From assembly GCA_003833135.1 (NCBI GenBank), contig QZLH01000172.1:64592-128591 (forward strand): 64,000 nucleotides of DNA, given 5' to 3'. Under the pieces are notes generated by a model. That model searched no databases. It had not been told where the DNA came from and saw nothing but the letters and a program-made list of their open reading frames with translations. This DNA comes from Oehlia diaphana. Its lineage: Eukaryota > Glomeromycota > Glomeromycetes > Glomerales > Glomeraceae. This document shows positions 11,462 to 24,222 of the stretch, piece after piece (position 1 is the stretch's first letter; every line of letters begins with the position of its first letter). The position numbers and the translations under genes are program-made.

Positions 11462-12149
11462 TTTATAAAATTTAATAATTGAATGATAACGGGTGATTAT
11501 TAAAAACAATAACTAGGAAACGAAAAACTGTACTCCGGAGTGATAAAATTTGTTTCTTGTTTATTACGTATCACAAATTTTATTCTATTTATATTTTTTT
11601 TTGTTTATCGATGTAGCACAAAATTTTCAGTGACGTGACGCGTGCGGACAAACGGATTTCACACGTGATCCAGTGATCCAATATGTGTTTAACGTTCATA
11701 TAGTCCTTCGCTTTGCTCCACTCTTCGCTCCGGTCTCCGGACGATAAATATGTGATATGTAGTTTAATGATCGATTGTCGATCTTTTTTGCAAAGTGATA
11801 TAATTGAACACTGGAAATGTCACATGCAGATCATTTTCATATTAGAATTAAGTTGTGTAACATTAAGCAAATCATGTTATTTTATAAAATTTTATCATGT
11901 GTTCTATCAATTTCATGTGTTCTATCAATTTTTATCCAGTATTTTTTTTTTCATAACGTACCAAAAACTTACCTTAGAAGCGCACTTTTTTCAAGATCCT
12001 TTTCAAAATATAAAGAAATATGCAATTTTAAAGTGAGAATATACGTAATTTTATGAGTAGGAAAAGTTTTTCTAAGTTCATAATATTGGTTATTCAGGCA
12101 GATTTTGCGCAAAATAAAAAATTGCAGTATTTTTAAAAATATACAAAGA
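11462..12149. other. Upstream region of the zinc-finger gene, then AT-rich DNA
   Basis: The minus-strand promoter of the C2H2 gene must lie within the first few hundred bases; no clear TATA is seen. A GC-richer piece at 11,630-11,750 (GTGACGTGACGCGTGCGG, CTTCGCTCCGGTCTCCGG) may be a dispersed repeat. The plus frames at 11,713-12,056 look AT-driven. Confidence 0.3.
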
Positions 12150-12690
12150 TTTAGAGCGCAATGTCGACATTTTAGTTTTAAGTATATTGCCCCCTTGTAA
12201 ATTAAGTGAATATTGTTCAACAAAGTGGAAACTACCTGGAACTCAAAATTTGTAAGTTTATTAACAATACTGGCATAACTACTTTAAATTTTATAATTAA
12301 ACTAACTTTAAATTTCGATCAGCAACTTTGGAGCGTAATTTCGGCACTTTGGCTCTAAGTAAACCGACTTTGTAAATTAAGTGAATAATGTTCACCAAGG
12401 TCGAAACTACGTGTAATTTGATTTTCATGAAGTTTTAATTAATACCCATGGCGTAATTGTCATTATTCGTAACAGTACTAATTTTCGATCTTTAAATTTT
12501 TTACACCTGATCAACAACTTCAGAACGTAATTTTGGCACTTTGGATCTAAGTAAATCGAGTTTGTAAATTAAGGGAAAATTATTCAGTATGGTCGAATCT
12601 ACTTATATCTTAAATTACATGAATTTTTGATTAATACTCATGACGCAATTGTCATTATTCGGAATAGTACTAATTTTCGATCTTTTATTT
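12150..12690. repeat. Imperfect tandem array, three units of about 180-192 bp
   Basis: Words such as CGTAATTTTGGCACTTTGG, TAAGTAAATCGA, TTTGTAAATTAAG and GTCATTATTCG recur in the same order. Unit anchors GAGCGCA (12,154), GAGCGTA (12,331) and GAACGTA (about 12,523) give periods of 177 and 192 bp. A partial fourth end (AATAGTACTAATTTTCGATC) is at 12,664. Non-coding and substantially diverged, so old. Confidence 0.75.
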
Positions 12691-14454
12691 TTTTAATATA
12701 AAAATACATTTTAAAACTTTAAATAAAGATCCAAGTTGAATAATAAAGAGTATGTGAATATTTTTTTTAATAAAATTGTAGTAGTGGTCAATAAGTTTAA
12801 TTTTTTTTTAATTATGATGTTATATAAATTTTTTCATTTTAACTAAATTTAGGCCGACATTATAAATCTGGCCAACTTTAATTATACTTAAAGAGGATAT
12901 TGTACCACAGAATTTTTTTAGTGGCCTTCTTTTTTTGTGACATTTCCAGTGACTGTTAGTAATACATTTTTTTTTTCTCACGATGATCTCTATATTTTGA
13001 TTCGACAATTACGCGTTTTATGATTAGACGCATTTCCCTAGAGAAAATTTTTTCAATAAATCAAATACGAAAATTCATACAAAAAATTCATTCTCATTAC
13101 TAAGCTATAAAATTTCCTTTCCTACATTAAATTCAAACTTTCATTATTCTTTGCAAAAAAAAAATTCAAAAAATTTATTAAAAAATTTGCGAATATTAAC
13201 CACAGATCACCAATTTTTTTTTTTATGGAAATTCAGTCACACAAACAATCATTATTGTCTCGAAAATCTTATTATTATTCAAATTATTTTACTAATGACT
13301 TGGAAAAAAATCAATGATTCTTTTAATTTCATTTATATTTTAAATGGATAAACTTTTTTTTTCTTCAATTTCGTTCATGATACTAGACAAAATGTTAGTG
13401 AAAATTATCGACTTATTGATGAAATTTACGGATTTATTCAAAAAATATGTATAAAGTTATCTATTAACAGAAATACAAAATTTATTTTTTTTAATTTTTG
13501 CATGCGACTTAAAATTTGTATAATAAAAACTATGTAAAAAAAAATTTTGATTAGAGGCAAAAAATGATTAGATTTCAATACTGAAAATTCTTTTGTTCCG
13601 TGAATTGTGATACAAGTGTATAATATATAATATGAATTATTCAATCAACTTACTGTAAATAATATATTGAAAGAATATTTTATTTGATTTATTGTGAAAC
13701 GTTTTTTCCTGCAATTTTTTTTATAGATAAACAATCATGTGACAAAAGATCAGAAAATTCAGGAAACTAAAATAAATAAATAAAAAAAAAAAGTTTTTAT
13801 CGTAATAAACCGTATTACCGTAATAAACCTTTATAATTCCGGACAAAAACATAATAATGCAGACCAAATTCTTTGATTTATATGAGGATATAGCAACTAG
13901 GCGTGTATAAACAATTACGCAAAATAAATATGCAAAGGACAATAGGTTCATATGCAATTCATTATGATAATAAAGCGTTATATATTTTTTAATGAATGAA
14001 CTATACAAATAAACAAATTTAGATAAATTAATACTTTTTTATTTTTTTATTTTTAAATAAAACTTCATCTAAAATTATTTTTGAGGTAGGATTTATTGAT
14101 GTACATTCCGATCATTCCGATCATTCCGATCATATATACAAATACAATAGATCTACATGCATAGATACATTTAATACGATAATAGATAAGGAATTCGAAG
14201 ATGTTGATAAAGTATCGTTTTCGCATACATCTGATAATCACGTTCAGTTTATTTTGATGCATCAATTCATTTGACATTTTTTTTTTTTAGAAAACTATAT
14301 TCAAATATTGATTATCTTACGAAATTTGAAAAAAAAAAAACCTTTTCAATACAAATAAATACAACAAAAGTAATATGATTCCAAATATAGAATAAGAACA
14401 TGAATCGAATTTTCTTTATTGTGGTTACAATCTTAATCGAAATCATTCGGAGAT
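12691..14454. other. AT-rich non-coding stretch
   Basis: Very A/T-rich with many homopolymers. All open frames are Ile/Phe/Lys/Asn-rich products of composition. A short GATCATTCC triplicate lies at 14,106-14,132. No gene is seen. Confidence 0.45.
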
Positions 14455-14556
14455 GCAAATGTATTCTTCTTGACCAGTCAGGTGCTATTTTCTTGACCCA
14501 CCTTATATTATGCGGGTCAAGATCTACCTGCATATTGGTCAAGAACGATACATTTG
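14455..14556. mobile_element. Small foldback (MITE-like) element
   Basis: The arms 14,455-14,499 and 14,513-14,556 are imperfect inverted copies sharing GCAAATGTAT, TTCTTGACCA, CAGGT and CTTGACCC in mirror order around a 13-nt centre. The two arms account for nearly the whole element. No target duplication is clear. Confidence 0.65.
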
Positions 14557-15669
14557 CTTTGGAGATAAATCATTAATAATTTGTTTTTTAATTATTCAAC
14601 CTTCATATTCATTATAGTACGAACAGAAAATACAATTATCCCATCCATTAAAAAACGCATAAATAGTGTTTTTAAAAAAATTATTACCGTATTCGCTAAA
14701 CAAAATGTTGCTAGTAAATTTAATAAACTCCATAATATCTAACATCAAATCCGAACCCCGATTAATTGGAGAAACTAATCCTTCCCATAAAGTCCAAATT
14801 AGGAGAGTCAAGAAAAGAAGTACGTGTATTATCCTCCATTATCTTGGGAGATTAATCAAGACAACAACAAGGTATTATTGAATTGATAATCATATATTCA
14901 TATATTTCATGTATTAACAATTTATAATTTTAATAATTAGTGATCATGTGTCTAGGTGGAGAAAGTATTGCGACGGATAAGCTACTTCTTATGATACCGT
15001 AAGGGAGTAAACAGACTAATCTTCCTTTTAATAACAAACATTGTGTTATCTGTTTCTCTCATAATCACTTCCGTATATATGTCCTCTTTTTGACTCTACC
15101 AAGGTGATTCCAACTCAGGAAGAAATATCACTTCATTATATATATGCCCTTTTATTATCACCTGTCTTAATTTAAATATTTATGTACCGTTCAAAAGTCA
15201 ACTGATATTTTTTATACGAGTAATAACATGTTATAATAAAATTTATTCGCTGCAAATTTATATATGTTAATAAATACAAAAATGGTTTAGCTTCTTTACC
15301 ACTACATATCGGCGGATTGCGTGATCACATATTCACATGTCATTTTACTATGATAACATCAATTGGAAAAAAAACATATAAATAATGTTATCTTTTCTCT
15401 CCAAAGTTCAAACTCATTCACAAAAAAAAAAAAAAAAAAAAAAAAATTTCAAAAATCAAGTAAAAGTATCTTCCAATATCTTCTATAAAACAAACATTAG
15501 TCCCTATAAAAAAAATTTTTAGAAAATTGATCATGTCAGTTTTTTTGGAATGAAAACGTAATGCGAGCGAAAAACGTATTGGTAAATGTTCATAAAATTC
15601 ATTATTTATTATAATCTTTTTTTTTTGCAACGTTAATTTTATTAATATATTACTGTTATCCATCTTTAC
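14557..15669. other. AT-rich stretch with possible coding remnant
   Basis: Between 14,596 and 14,881 both strands have open frames (plus: IKSEPRLIGETNPSHKVQ; minus: WTLWEGLVSPINRGSDLM) of fairly ordinary composition, but no motif or gene structure. A 24-nt A run lies at 15,422-15,445. Otherwise nothing is seen. Confidence 0.3.
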
Positions 15670-15748
15670 TTCCACAAACGTATTGAGAGATCTTTACTTG
15701 CAGAAAAATTCATCGGCAAGTAAGAGATCTCTCAATACGTTTGTGGAA
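15670..15748. repeat. Near-perfect 32-bp inverted repeat (hairpin)
   Basis: Arms 15,670-15,701 and 15,716-15,748 match along their length (TTCCACAAACGTATTGAGAG against CTCTCAATACGTTTGTGGAA, then GATCTTTACTTGC against GCAAGTAAGAGATC, one-base indel) around a 14-nt loop. The arms do not extend into the flanks. If transcribed it would form a long RNA hairpin. It may also be a very young foldback element. Confidence 0.8.
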
Positions 15749-15883
15749 TATTGAGACCATGTAGACTGTCGCTATCTTTGCCGGAGAATTGATTATAAGG
15801 AATATAATAAAAAAAATAATATCAATAAATATTCACCACCCAAATTTTGTTACAAATACCTTAAAGAAATTGGGGGGGAATAG

Positions 15884-15940
15884 TCATAATATTTAGTCAT
15901 AGTAATATTTAGTTATAGTAATATTTAGTTATATTTTATC
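15884..15940. repeat. 18-bp tandem repeat, about 3 copies
   Basis: The unit TAGTAATATTTAGTTATA is repeated about three times with small changes. Confidence 0.65.
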
Positions 15941-17829
15941 ATTTATATTATATGGCATTAATAAAACCAAATTTTCGTGTTCGACAAAAAAAAAGCCGTA
16001 TTGATTGACGTGTGTATGAAGTAGTAAATTTGAAAGTAAAAAGTTAACATAATTTTGAACTTAATAAAATTTATTTAAATCGATTAATTTTTAATATTAA
16101 TAAATAAAAATTTTAAATATTGGATAAAGCATAAGAAAATTCATCATTCAAATTTATTTTTAATTTATCGAATCACACTACGTTCTTAGGTTATATTGAA
16201 ATTTGATCTACTTTTTTATCAATAAAATATTAATTTTCGGTGTTTGACAAATTCATAATCTAATCTTACTTTTTTATAAAATCATAGTATTATATGTAAA
16301 TACCAGCTCATTTTGAAAAGTATGATAATCATTCCAATTATATATTTTAAAAAGAAATAATTACTGCATATGTGCCTTGAAGGGCGTTTCTTTGGCCTTT
16401 CCCTTGGGCCTTTATCTTGTTTTTCTCTACCTTGAAAGAATTCAATTATGACTCCCCAATGATTTTAATTCGTGATTTAATTAGTCTTTGCAGCCTCTCA
16501 GTTACAATATCGGTACTAGTAAGATACCAATTTATTATATGATTTTTTTCCATAATATTATAAGTCTTTTATTAATCTATCAAAAAATGCATAATGATAT
16601 GTGTTTTCGTTTAGCTTACATTTATTTTAAAGCCAAATCGTATTATTCCTAATAATTAATAGGAATGAGAAATTTAAAAGATTTGAACTTATTACTATTT
16701 ATTCATTATAGTCACGTGCAAGTGTATAATCTTACGTACGCACGGTGCGTACCTAGTACTTCTTAACCATGTCTCTATTCTCTAATCCAACATGGCGTGA
16801 TTTGAGTAAAATAATTCATGTATTCAAATATTGGTTCACTTGGTAATTTATATGAAGGTAATAAAAGGTTTTCTGATTCAATCGGTAAAAAATTGGCTAT
16901 TGCTTTATATAATTGTATCCACCTTAATCCAGCAACTTCGCACCATTCTTCACACTATTCTTCGCACCATTATCCTCATAGCACTAAACTATTTCCTTGA
17001 GAATATATATCCTTAGTCCTATTCTAAAACGGTTATAATATTGAACTTTTTCTAAAAAATATATTGCCATTGCGAAAGACGCGAAAGACTTTCGCTCAAC
17101 TATACGTGACATACACCTTCGTTGTTGTTCAATCCTACATAACTTTGAAATTATATCATAGTATAACGTTCATTATTTCGTTTTTCTAGTTGTTGTTAAT
17201 AAAACGAACTTAATTTTGATCAATAATATACTTTAAAAATATTACGTTAGATACGCTAATTAGGTCATTGTTAAACACTAATAGTTCTCTTGTTGGTCGT
17301 GGGAATGTTCAATTGAATATAGTCATATTTCTGGGAGGCTTACAGCAACGAAAATAAGGGTATGTAAAAAAACGGAACTTGAAATAAGCAAAAATTAATT
17401 CAGAATATTAAATCAAACTAAAAATATATCTATCTTTTTTAAACCGAAAAGAAATACTTTTGAAATAACATACCCATATAAAATTGTTAAAAGGTGAAAA
17501 TCAAAAACATCGGTGAACATCGCTAGTTGGGACTAACTAACTATATTTAAAATTAGGAAATACCGTATGAATTCCGTCTAAAAAAGTTTATGGGGCAATT
17601 TATATACTTGTATCACAGAGCGAAACCTTAACAGGTAATATTAACTATTAATTTGGGGTTACAGGTATGGATAGAGTAAAATCGTAATTTTTTTAAAAAA
17701 AAAATATTTATAACCCTTATTCTTCAAGTCGACAATAGATAATTAAATTTTACAAGTTACATCCCTTGAAATTTTTTTGGAAAAAGCTCTGATAAATGAT
17801 TATTTTTCGACTTTGATTTCTCCTAAGAC
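15941..17829. other. AT-rich stretch, no convincing gene
   Basis: A short palindrome GTACGCAC-G-GTGCGTAC lies at 16,736-16,752. Two overlapping frames at 16,818-17,016 start with ATG, one containing a short His/Ser-rich run (HHSSHYSSHHYPH) from repeated CACCATTCTTC words, but neither matches a family. Nothing else is recognised. Confidence 0.35.
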
Positions 17830-18780
17830 GTAGGATGAGTGAAAAGGAAAATCTTGAAGACAAAAGTCTAAACAAAACTTGAGCTAGAGTTAAAACGTTT
17901 GGTGAATTAAACTTATTGGACATTCCCGTAGTGATTCCTGTCAGGTTATATGTTATTAGAACAACAAGAGAATTCATAATATCATTGAGCATTTCTTAAA
18001 AACTCAACTGCATTATCAATTGACCATATTGTACAATCTGCTACCAAGATGATCAAAGGTGGATGTTCTGAAATTTATATAGCAGCATATCCATTACAAT
18101 ATTTATTAAGAAAAGCAATAAGTCAGACCTTTTTTAAAGGATCATACGGTGACACCTCGCAGACTTTATTATTAACAGACAACGATATGAAGAAACTGAA
18201 TATGGATCTGATTGAAAATATTAAACAAAATCTCAATTACCAAATTAGCTTTAGAAGAACATGAAAGTCAAAAAAGGCTTGAATTAGAAGGAGTTAGAAA
18301 AGAGTAAGTTGGAAATAGAAAAATTACGTATTGGAAATGAAAAAGTTAATTAGCCAGCTACCAAATAATACTAGTATTACAAATAATTCATTTACAGATG
18401 AACTAAGTGAAAATTCATATTACAAAATTTAGGACAAGAAAGAAATGTATCAAGAAAGTTGAATAACGGTATAGCTAAAGGAGGATCAATGCATGTTAAA
18501 CAAAATATGGATAATAATGAAGATATTAAAGCGGAATTAACAAAAATCACTACTTAAGAGGAACAAAATAAAATGAAACAGAATTTTTTGAGATTAAATG
18601 CGATGCACAGTAAAATATATTGTAATGATTACATGTCACGAGAAGTTACAGTTTATTATATATATATATTGCTATTAAATAGTCAGAAATGTCATGGACG
18701 AGATGATGACATTAATTCGTCAGAAATTCATGGACGAGATGATGACATTAACATATACATCCTTTATATCATTATGACTT
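17830..18780 (+). pseudogene. Decayed protein-coding gene, unknown family
   Basis: Protein-like sequence continues through several frames with stops and shifts. It begins MSEKENLEDK at 17,836 and stops, continues with LLDIPVVIPVRLYVI, then a long clean frame from about 18,049 (GGCSEIYIAAYPLQYLLRKA, then SYGDTSQTLLLTDNDMKKL), then a charged coiled-coil-like piece (LALEEHESQKRLELEG; EKSKLEIEKLRIGNEKVN in another frame), then QERNVSRKLNNG. At least four interruptions are visible. A 36-bp DNA duplication (18,682-18,755, unit containing CATGGACGAGATGATGACAT) sits at the 3' end. A globular domain followed by a coiled coil is suggested; no family is recognised. Confidence 0.5.
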
Positions 18781-18969
18781 AGTATTATTATTACTTGACA
18801 TACTAGAAGGGATTTTCCTCACATGTGGACGCAAAGTTTGGAAACAGATTTGAAATTTGAGCATATAAAAGAAAAATTTAAGATGGTTTAAGCATTCGAC
18901 AGTGTACGCGTGAGGTATTTAGATAATATGACGAGCGGTTTATGAATTAATAATATTAGAATAGTTATG

Positions 18970-19461
18970 TACAGTCAACGCTCATTATAATGAAGCTCGT
19001 TATAGTAAATTTGGCTTATATTGAACCTTTTTTATTCCCCCCGTTCACTTACTAATAAATCTTATTCGTTATAGTAAACTTACTAATAAATCTCGATATT
19101 AGATATGCAGTAGTAAACTTTTTAAAAATTTTATATAGAACGTATATTATATATTTATATTCAAATCATTAGGTATATTGTTCACGAATCACTTTAAACA
19201 CTTTATTATTAATATTATTTGTATAAGGAATTAAATTTACAAGTTCATACTATGAAATGCTAATAGAACTATCAGATAAAGAAATTATAAATAATTCATT
19301 GGTCTAAATATATACAGAATTGGAAATTCTTAATGCTTTAAAATCAAAAATTAAATACTTTTGTTTAATAAAAGAAACTTTTTATTGTATTAATATAAGG
19401 TTTACTATAAAGAAATCTTTCATTTTTATGAATATTTGTTATAGTAAGAGCTTTGACTGTA
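18970..19461. mobile_element. Non-autonomous pogo/Tigger-like element (copy A)
   Basis: The element begins CAGTCAACGCTC and ends GAGCTTTGACTG, with TA on both sides (18,970-71 and 19,460-61), as for TA-targeting elements. Internal words CTCGTTATAGTAAA repeat near the left end. Near the right a decayed frame reads ELSDKEIINNSL-like and TELEILNALKSK, resembling the acidic C-terminal tail of pogo/Tigger transposases. A second copy in the same orientation lies at 32,381-about 33,020. It has no functional transposase. Confidence 0.7.
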
Positions 19462-20929
19462 GTTTATTATTTTTTATATATTTTGTATCACTTTAATTAT
19501 TTTAATAAATTGCTGTGGTTAAAAAAAAAATTAAGATATTTAATATCAAAAATACTTGTTCATTATTAATCATATTTTTATTTTATATTGTAAAAATATA
19601 CTGATATTGAAAATTACATTTATATTAAATATTACTATATTATATATTTTAACCCTTACATTAATCTAAAAAAACTGATACTTAAAGTAAATGTATAACA
19701 TTATAATTTACTATAATAAGAGTAGTATAATAAGCATAACAGATAATAAAATATTAAATCTACAGTATATAATATTTTTTTAAACTAAAAATATTATAAA
19801 TATTTTGCATGAAGTTTAAAAAGTTATAAAAAGGCATTTGTTCTTTGCAAATAATAATCTTGAATTTTAAAAGTTAAGTTATTAATAAAAATTAAATAGT
19901 AATTAGAAAACAGGAATTATTGGAAGTCTAAAGCAAAAAGTGATTTAATTAATTATGGGTAAATTTAACTAAATACAGTTAAATTAAATTGAATAGTAAA
20001 ATAATCATGATGGGAAGGTAGTTTATAAACTTTAATACAATAGCTAGTCAAATTAATTATTTATGTAATATGTTAATAAATAAGTTACAAGTTTCATATA
20101 ATAATAAAATTTACAATAGGAATTATAAGTAACTGATTCCAAATATTTTTTGAAGCTATGTGATAATTAGCTATGAAAATTTACAGAATTTAAGATCAAT
20201 GACAATCTTGATTATCTAATCAAAAGTTAGATGATTAGTGAATTTTAACCTTAAAAATGCTAAAAAAGTGATATGAAAATAGTTTGTGTACATAAACATC
20301 TAACAAGTATTATAGAACTAAAATAAAAATATAAAAAAATTAGTTATTTATATTTATTATAATATGTTTATTTTCATTTATTGAATCTAAAAATATTATT
20401 AAAATAAAAACTTAAATTACAGATAAAAGTCAATTATTTGCAAAAAATACATATGACAGTTGATTTTCAACCCTAAAATTTGTAATATAGTTTATTTTAA
20501 GTAAAATCTTGATATCTATTTTATGTTTAATATATATTATAAGGGTATCTTTTAGCTTTTATCTGTAAATTTTTGGTAAAAATATCTTAGAAAAAATTTT
20601 GCAATTTAGTTACAAAAAGGCAATATTATTTAAAAATTGTAAAAAAATAAAGGATATAATTAAACTTTTTCACCATTTATATTATTTGATCAAAATTATA
20701 TAAAAATATATATTAATTTATAAAGATTAATATATAAAAAAAATTTATATATTTATAAAAAATTAAAGTGTAAAATAATAAAAAAAAGAAGTTTGCTATT
20801 TATCATCACTGGTGGTCAGCACCTGTATCACGTGATTACTATTAACCAATAGTATTAATATAACTTTTTATTTAACTTTATGACTAAAAAATTGCATTAA
20901 TTTTTAAGAACACTCCAGTCAAATAAATA
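19462..20929. other. Extremely AT-rich stretch
   Basis: Long runs of A/T with frequent stops on all frames. No gene or structured repeat is recognised. It may be a decayed repeat graveyard. Confidence 0.5.
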
Positions 20930-21560
20930 ATAATAGACAAAATGAATGATAAGGAATAAGAAAGAATAATAAAAAACAAAAAGAGTAATAAGAAATAATA
21001 GTATGAAATGGTAATGGAAAAAGGACAATAGAAGATGAAATAGCAATGAAAAGAATAGTATGAGATGAAATTATAATGAGAAGCAATATCATATAGAATG
21101 AAATTGTGATATATAGGATGAAATGGTGAAGAAGGAAATGGTATGGGACAAAATGATAATGATGAAGTGATAAAATAAAATGATAATGAAAAAATAAGAT
21201 AGGATGAAATAGAAATAAAAGATGAAAGAATAATGTGGAACAAAATGGAGATGAAAAAAGAATGATAGGTGACGAAATAGTGGTAGTAGAAGATGAAATA
21301 GTGATTAAAGGATGAAATGATGATGAAAAAGTGATGTAGAATGAATGGTAATAGAAAAAATAATATAGAATGAATGGTGATAAAAAAAATGATATAAGAC
21401 GAAATGGAGATGAAAGAATATATGGAATGAAATGGAAATAGAAAAAGAATGATAGGAGATGAAACAGTGATGGAAAAAAATAATAGAACAGCATGGCATA
21501 ATAAGAAAGAAACAAAAAAAACCATAACCAAAAAAAGAAGTGAATAGCCCAACAAAAAAA
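20930..21560. repeat. Purine-rich degenerate minisatellite
   Basis: About 630 bp of nearly pure A/G on the plus strand, with the word GATGAAATG (and ATGAAATGG, AATGATAATG) recurring every 20-40 bp with variations. The long minus-strand frames here (up to 247 codons) are Phe/Ser/Ile/His low complexity produced by this repeat and should not be taken as a protein. Confidence 0.7.
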
Positions 21561-23395
21561 AAAGAAAAAGATAGTCAGTTAAAGAAAATAAATTCCCAAT
21601 TTCAAAAGACCCAAAATAACTTAACATTTACTAGGTTACTGATGCCAAAGTTTTAAAGTCGTTAAAAGGTGGAAAAAACAACACGAAGTGGAGTAATAAA
21701 TAACATGAAAAGAAGGGAGAATAGATAATATTAATGAAGGAAAAAAGACATACACAACGTTAAAAAATATGTATAACTTACTGAAAGCTAAGGAGCAGCT
21801 GCAAAAAAATAAAATTGCGTAATTAAATAAAAACAAACTAATAAATCTGATGAGTGACGCAATACAAAAAAATCATGTAACACTGGTGCTATTTTTGAGA
21901 TATAAAATTCACTGATCATCTAATTTTTGATTTATATAGATTTACATATTATACAAACCTATAATTTTGCAGATGATTAAGATTATTATTGATCTTCAAT
22001 TCTGTAAATATGTATTGTTACATGACTTCAAAAAATATTTGGGATCAATTATTTATGAATTTCATTGTAATATTTATAAATCATAAATAAGCATATTTTA
22101 TACAAATATACTTTATAGGTAATAAGTTACAAGTTTTACAAAAATAAAAATTTTATTTAACAGCTACAGGTTATAAGTATTTGAAAAAAAATTCAAAATA
22201 ATTAAAATTTAATGGATGTAATATTAATTTATCAATTTAAAACACTATCAATTAATGCAAAAAAAATATAATTGTTATTATAAATATAAAATAAAATTTC
22301 TTCAATAAATAAAATATAAATGTTGTTTTATGTTCAATTATATGCTTAATAAATTATCTAATAATAATGTAAAGAATAACAATAAAGAATAACAATAAAA
22401 TTTTATGGGAAAAAAGAAAAGGTATTTCTTGAACAAATAAAATTACTTCAGAATCTAAAGTAAAGAACAATTCAAATCAACTTTCAGATAAAGTAAAAGA
22501 TTTACAAATAAGAAAAATGAATCAATTACAAAAGTCAGTTTTTTTGGTAAAAAAATTAATAAACACTTTTGTAAAAAAATATATATATATAAAAATTGAA
22601 TTCTAATAAAAAAGAAAGTTGATACATTATACATATGCAAAAAATTACTGGATTAATAGTTTCAAAAAATAATTTAAATTTTTATTCTATTTTCAATTAT
22701 ATTTATTTTTATTTAAAATTTTAGATATATACTTTATTATTAATTTTATTTTTATTATTATTATTTTTGTTTTTCTTTTAATTTTTTATTTTCAGTCTAT
22801 AAGTCTATAATATATTATTTTAGTTTACTTTTGTTTACTATTTTTATTCTTAATTTTTATTGGTAATATAGTATCTAATTTTAATCAGACTGGAAAGCTG
22901 GGTGTATCTTTCATAAAATATTTATGATTATTATGTAATTCAAATATATTCTAATAAAGATTCAATATTTAAAAAAAAAAATAATAACATAAAATATGTA
23001 CATTATTTAATTTAATTATTTTTAATTAGCCATAATATTGGTCATTTTCTCAATGCTACATAAATGAATTTTTTACTAAAAATTGCAAATATTTTTATAG
23101 ATTTAAATATAATAGCTTTCAAAACAATTATACAATTATTCTGTAAAATTTTTATAAAAATATATCAAAATATATTTAAAGTATTCTTAAAATTAAAATA
23201 TTAAAATAATATCAAAGTTAATTATATTATAATAAAATTATGATATTATTTTAAGTTGCTTTTATAGACTTAGATATAATATAATTACAAAATAATAATA
23301 AAAATACAATAAAAATGTTTGATGTATTAAATATATTTTAGTAGTACTTTAAAATTATTACAAGGGTTTTGCTTTTTATCACATTTGCGTTATGA
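21561..23395. other. Extremely AT-rich stretch
   Basis: Nothing beyond A/T-rich sequence and homopolymers is seen; the frame at 21,636-21,836 continues the purine bias of the minisatellite. Confidence 0.5.
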
Positions 23396-23401
23396 CACAC
23401 C

Positions 23402-23940
23402 TTATAATATGTTACATATAAAAGTCAAAAATGACATGTCACTTGAGCAAAAATTTAATGATTGCTCAGCGTTGATGCTGCTGTGATTTATGGAGATCAA
23501 TGGAATGTCTTCAAGATTAATGATATGTTTACCGGATGACGATTCTTTTTGAGTGACCTTTTTAATAACGGGTACTTCATAAATAATTGTACCTATAATT
23601 ATTGCTGTAGCAGAATGCATCAATTGATTGATTGAGTTCATCTTATTTGAGCGTCTAATTCCAACCCAGAAATTATGGATCATGATCTCCAAGATTTTCT
23701 TTAATGTAGAAATCTAACACAGATTTACCATTCACATTTTGGACCATTTTTGTCATAATGGCATAATGCCCACCATTTGACCATTATAATATCCAAACTG
23801 AACCGATAAATAGCATTGTATCGAAATATAGGATTCTCTATAACCTTTAATGAAGTTGCATAATTGCATTTACCTTAGCATAGTCAAGAGATAAAATTCA
23901 GTAAAGGAATAGAAAAACTATTAAACACTAAATTACGCTG
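23402..23940 (-). pseudogene. Decayed coding sequence, minus strand, unidentified
   Basis: On the minus strand protein-like stretches occur in changing frames: VENP-like and YYNGQMVGIMP, then NGKSVLDFYIKENLGDHDP followed by a stop, then a 96-codon frame (23,692-23,402) containing NSINQLMHSAT and KHIINLEDIPLISINHSS. The segment INQ..HSAT..YEV is faintly like the region after the catalytic core in LTR-element integrases, but too weak for a call. It is a broken gene of unknown identity. Confidence 0.35.
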
Positions 23941-24104
23941 TACCAGCTGAGATACACACATGAAGGAAAAATTTCAATTTTTTTATTCAGAAAAAAAATA
24001 TTAAAAAATAAATAAATAAATAAATATTTCTTTTTATTTGGATAATTTTTTTCATAGATTTTTAATATAGATACACTCTTTTATCGTTATAATGAAAAAG
24101 TACT

Positions 24105-24222
24105 ACAGGTCAAAAAGTGAAAAATCAGGCATCAATCAGTCACCAATCGGACATCAATCAGGTAGCTGATTGGTGACCGATTGGTGACTGATTGATGCCT
24201 GATTTTTCACATTTCGACCTGT
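24105..24222. mobile_element. Fully palindromic MITE, 118 bp
   Basis: The whole element is one inverted repeat: ACAGGTC..AGTGAAAAATCAGGC at the left and GCCTGATTTTTCAC..GACCTGT at the right, meeting at about 24,163. Inside, CAATCAG/CACCAATCGG words are also repeated within each arm. The left half has two or three substitutions against the right. The CAGGTC ends resemble those of the nested element at 32,837 and the element at 56,799. Confidence 0.8.

Noticed and set aside
12150..12690. CRISPR-like array
   Set aside because: Units are long and diverged with no short repeat/spacer pattern, and the genome is eukaryotic.
20884..21627. 247-codon minus-strand ORF
   Set aside because: It is Phe/Ser/Ile/His low complexity created by a purine-rich minisatellite; two other frames over the same DNA are equally open.
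23402..23692. Possible LTR-retrotransposon integrase (INQ..HSAT..YEV)
   Set aside because: Only a few scattered residues resemble the family; no catalytic block or LTR is visible, so it is listed only as unidentified decayed coding DNA.
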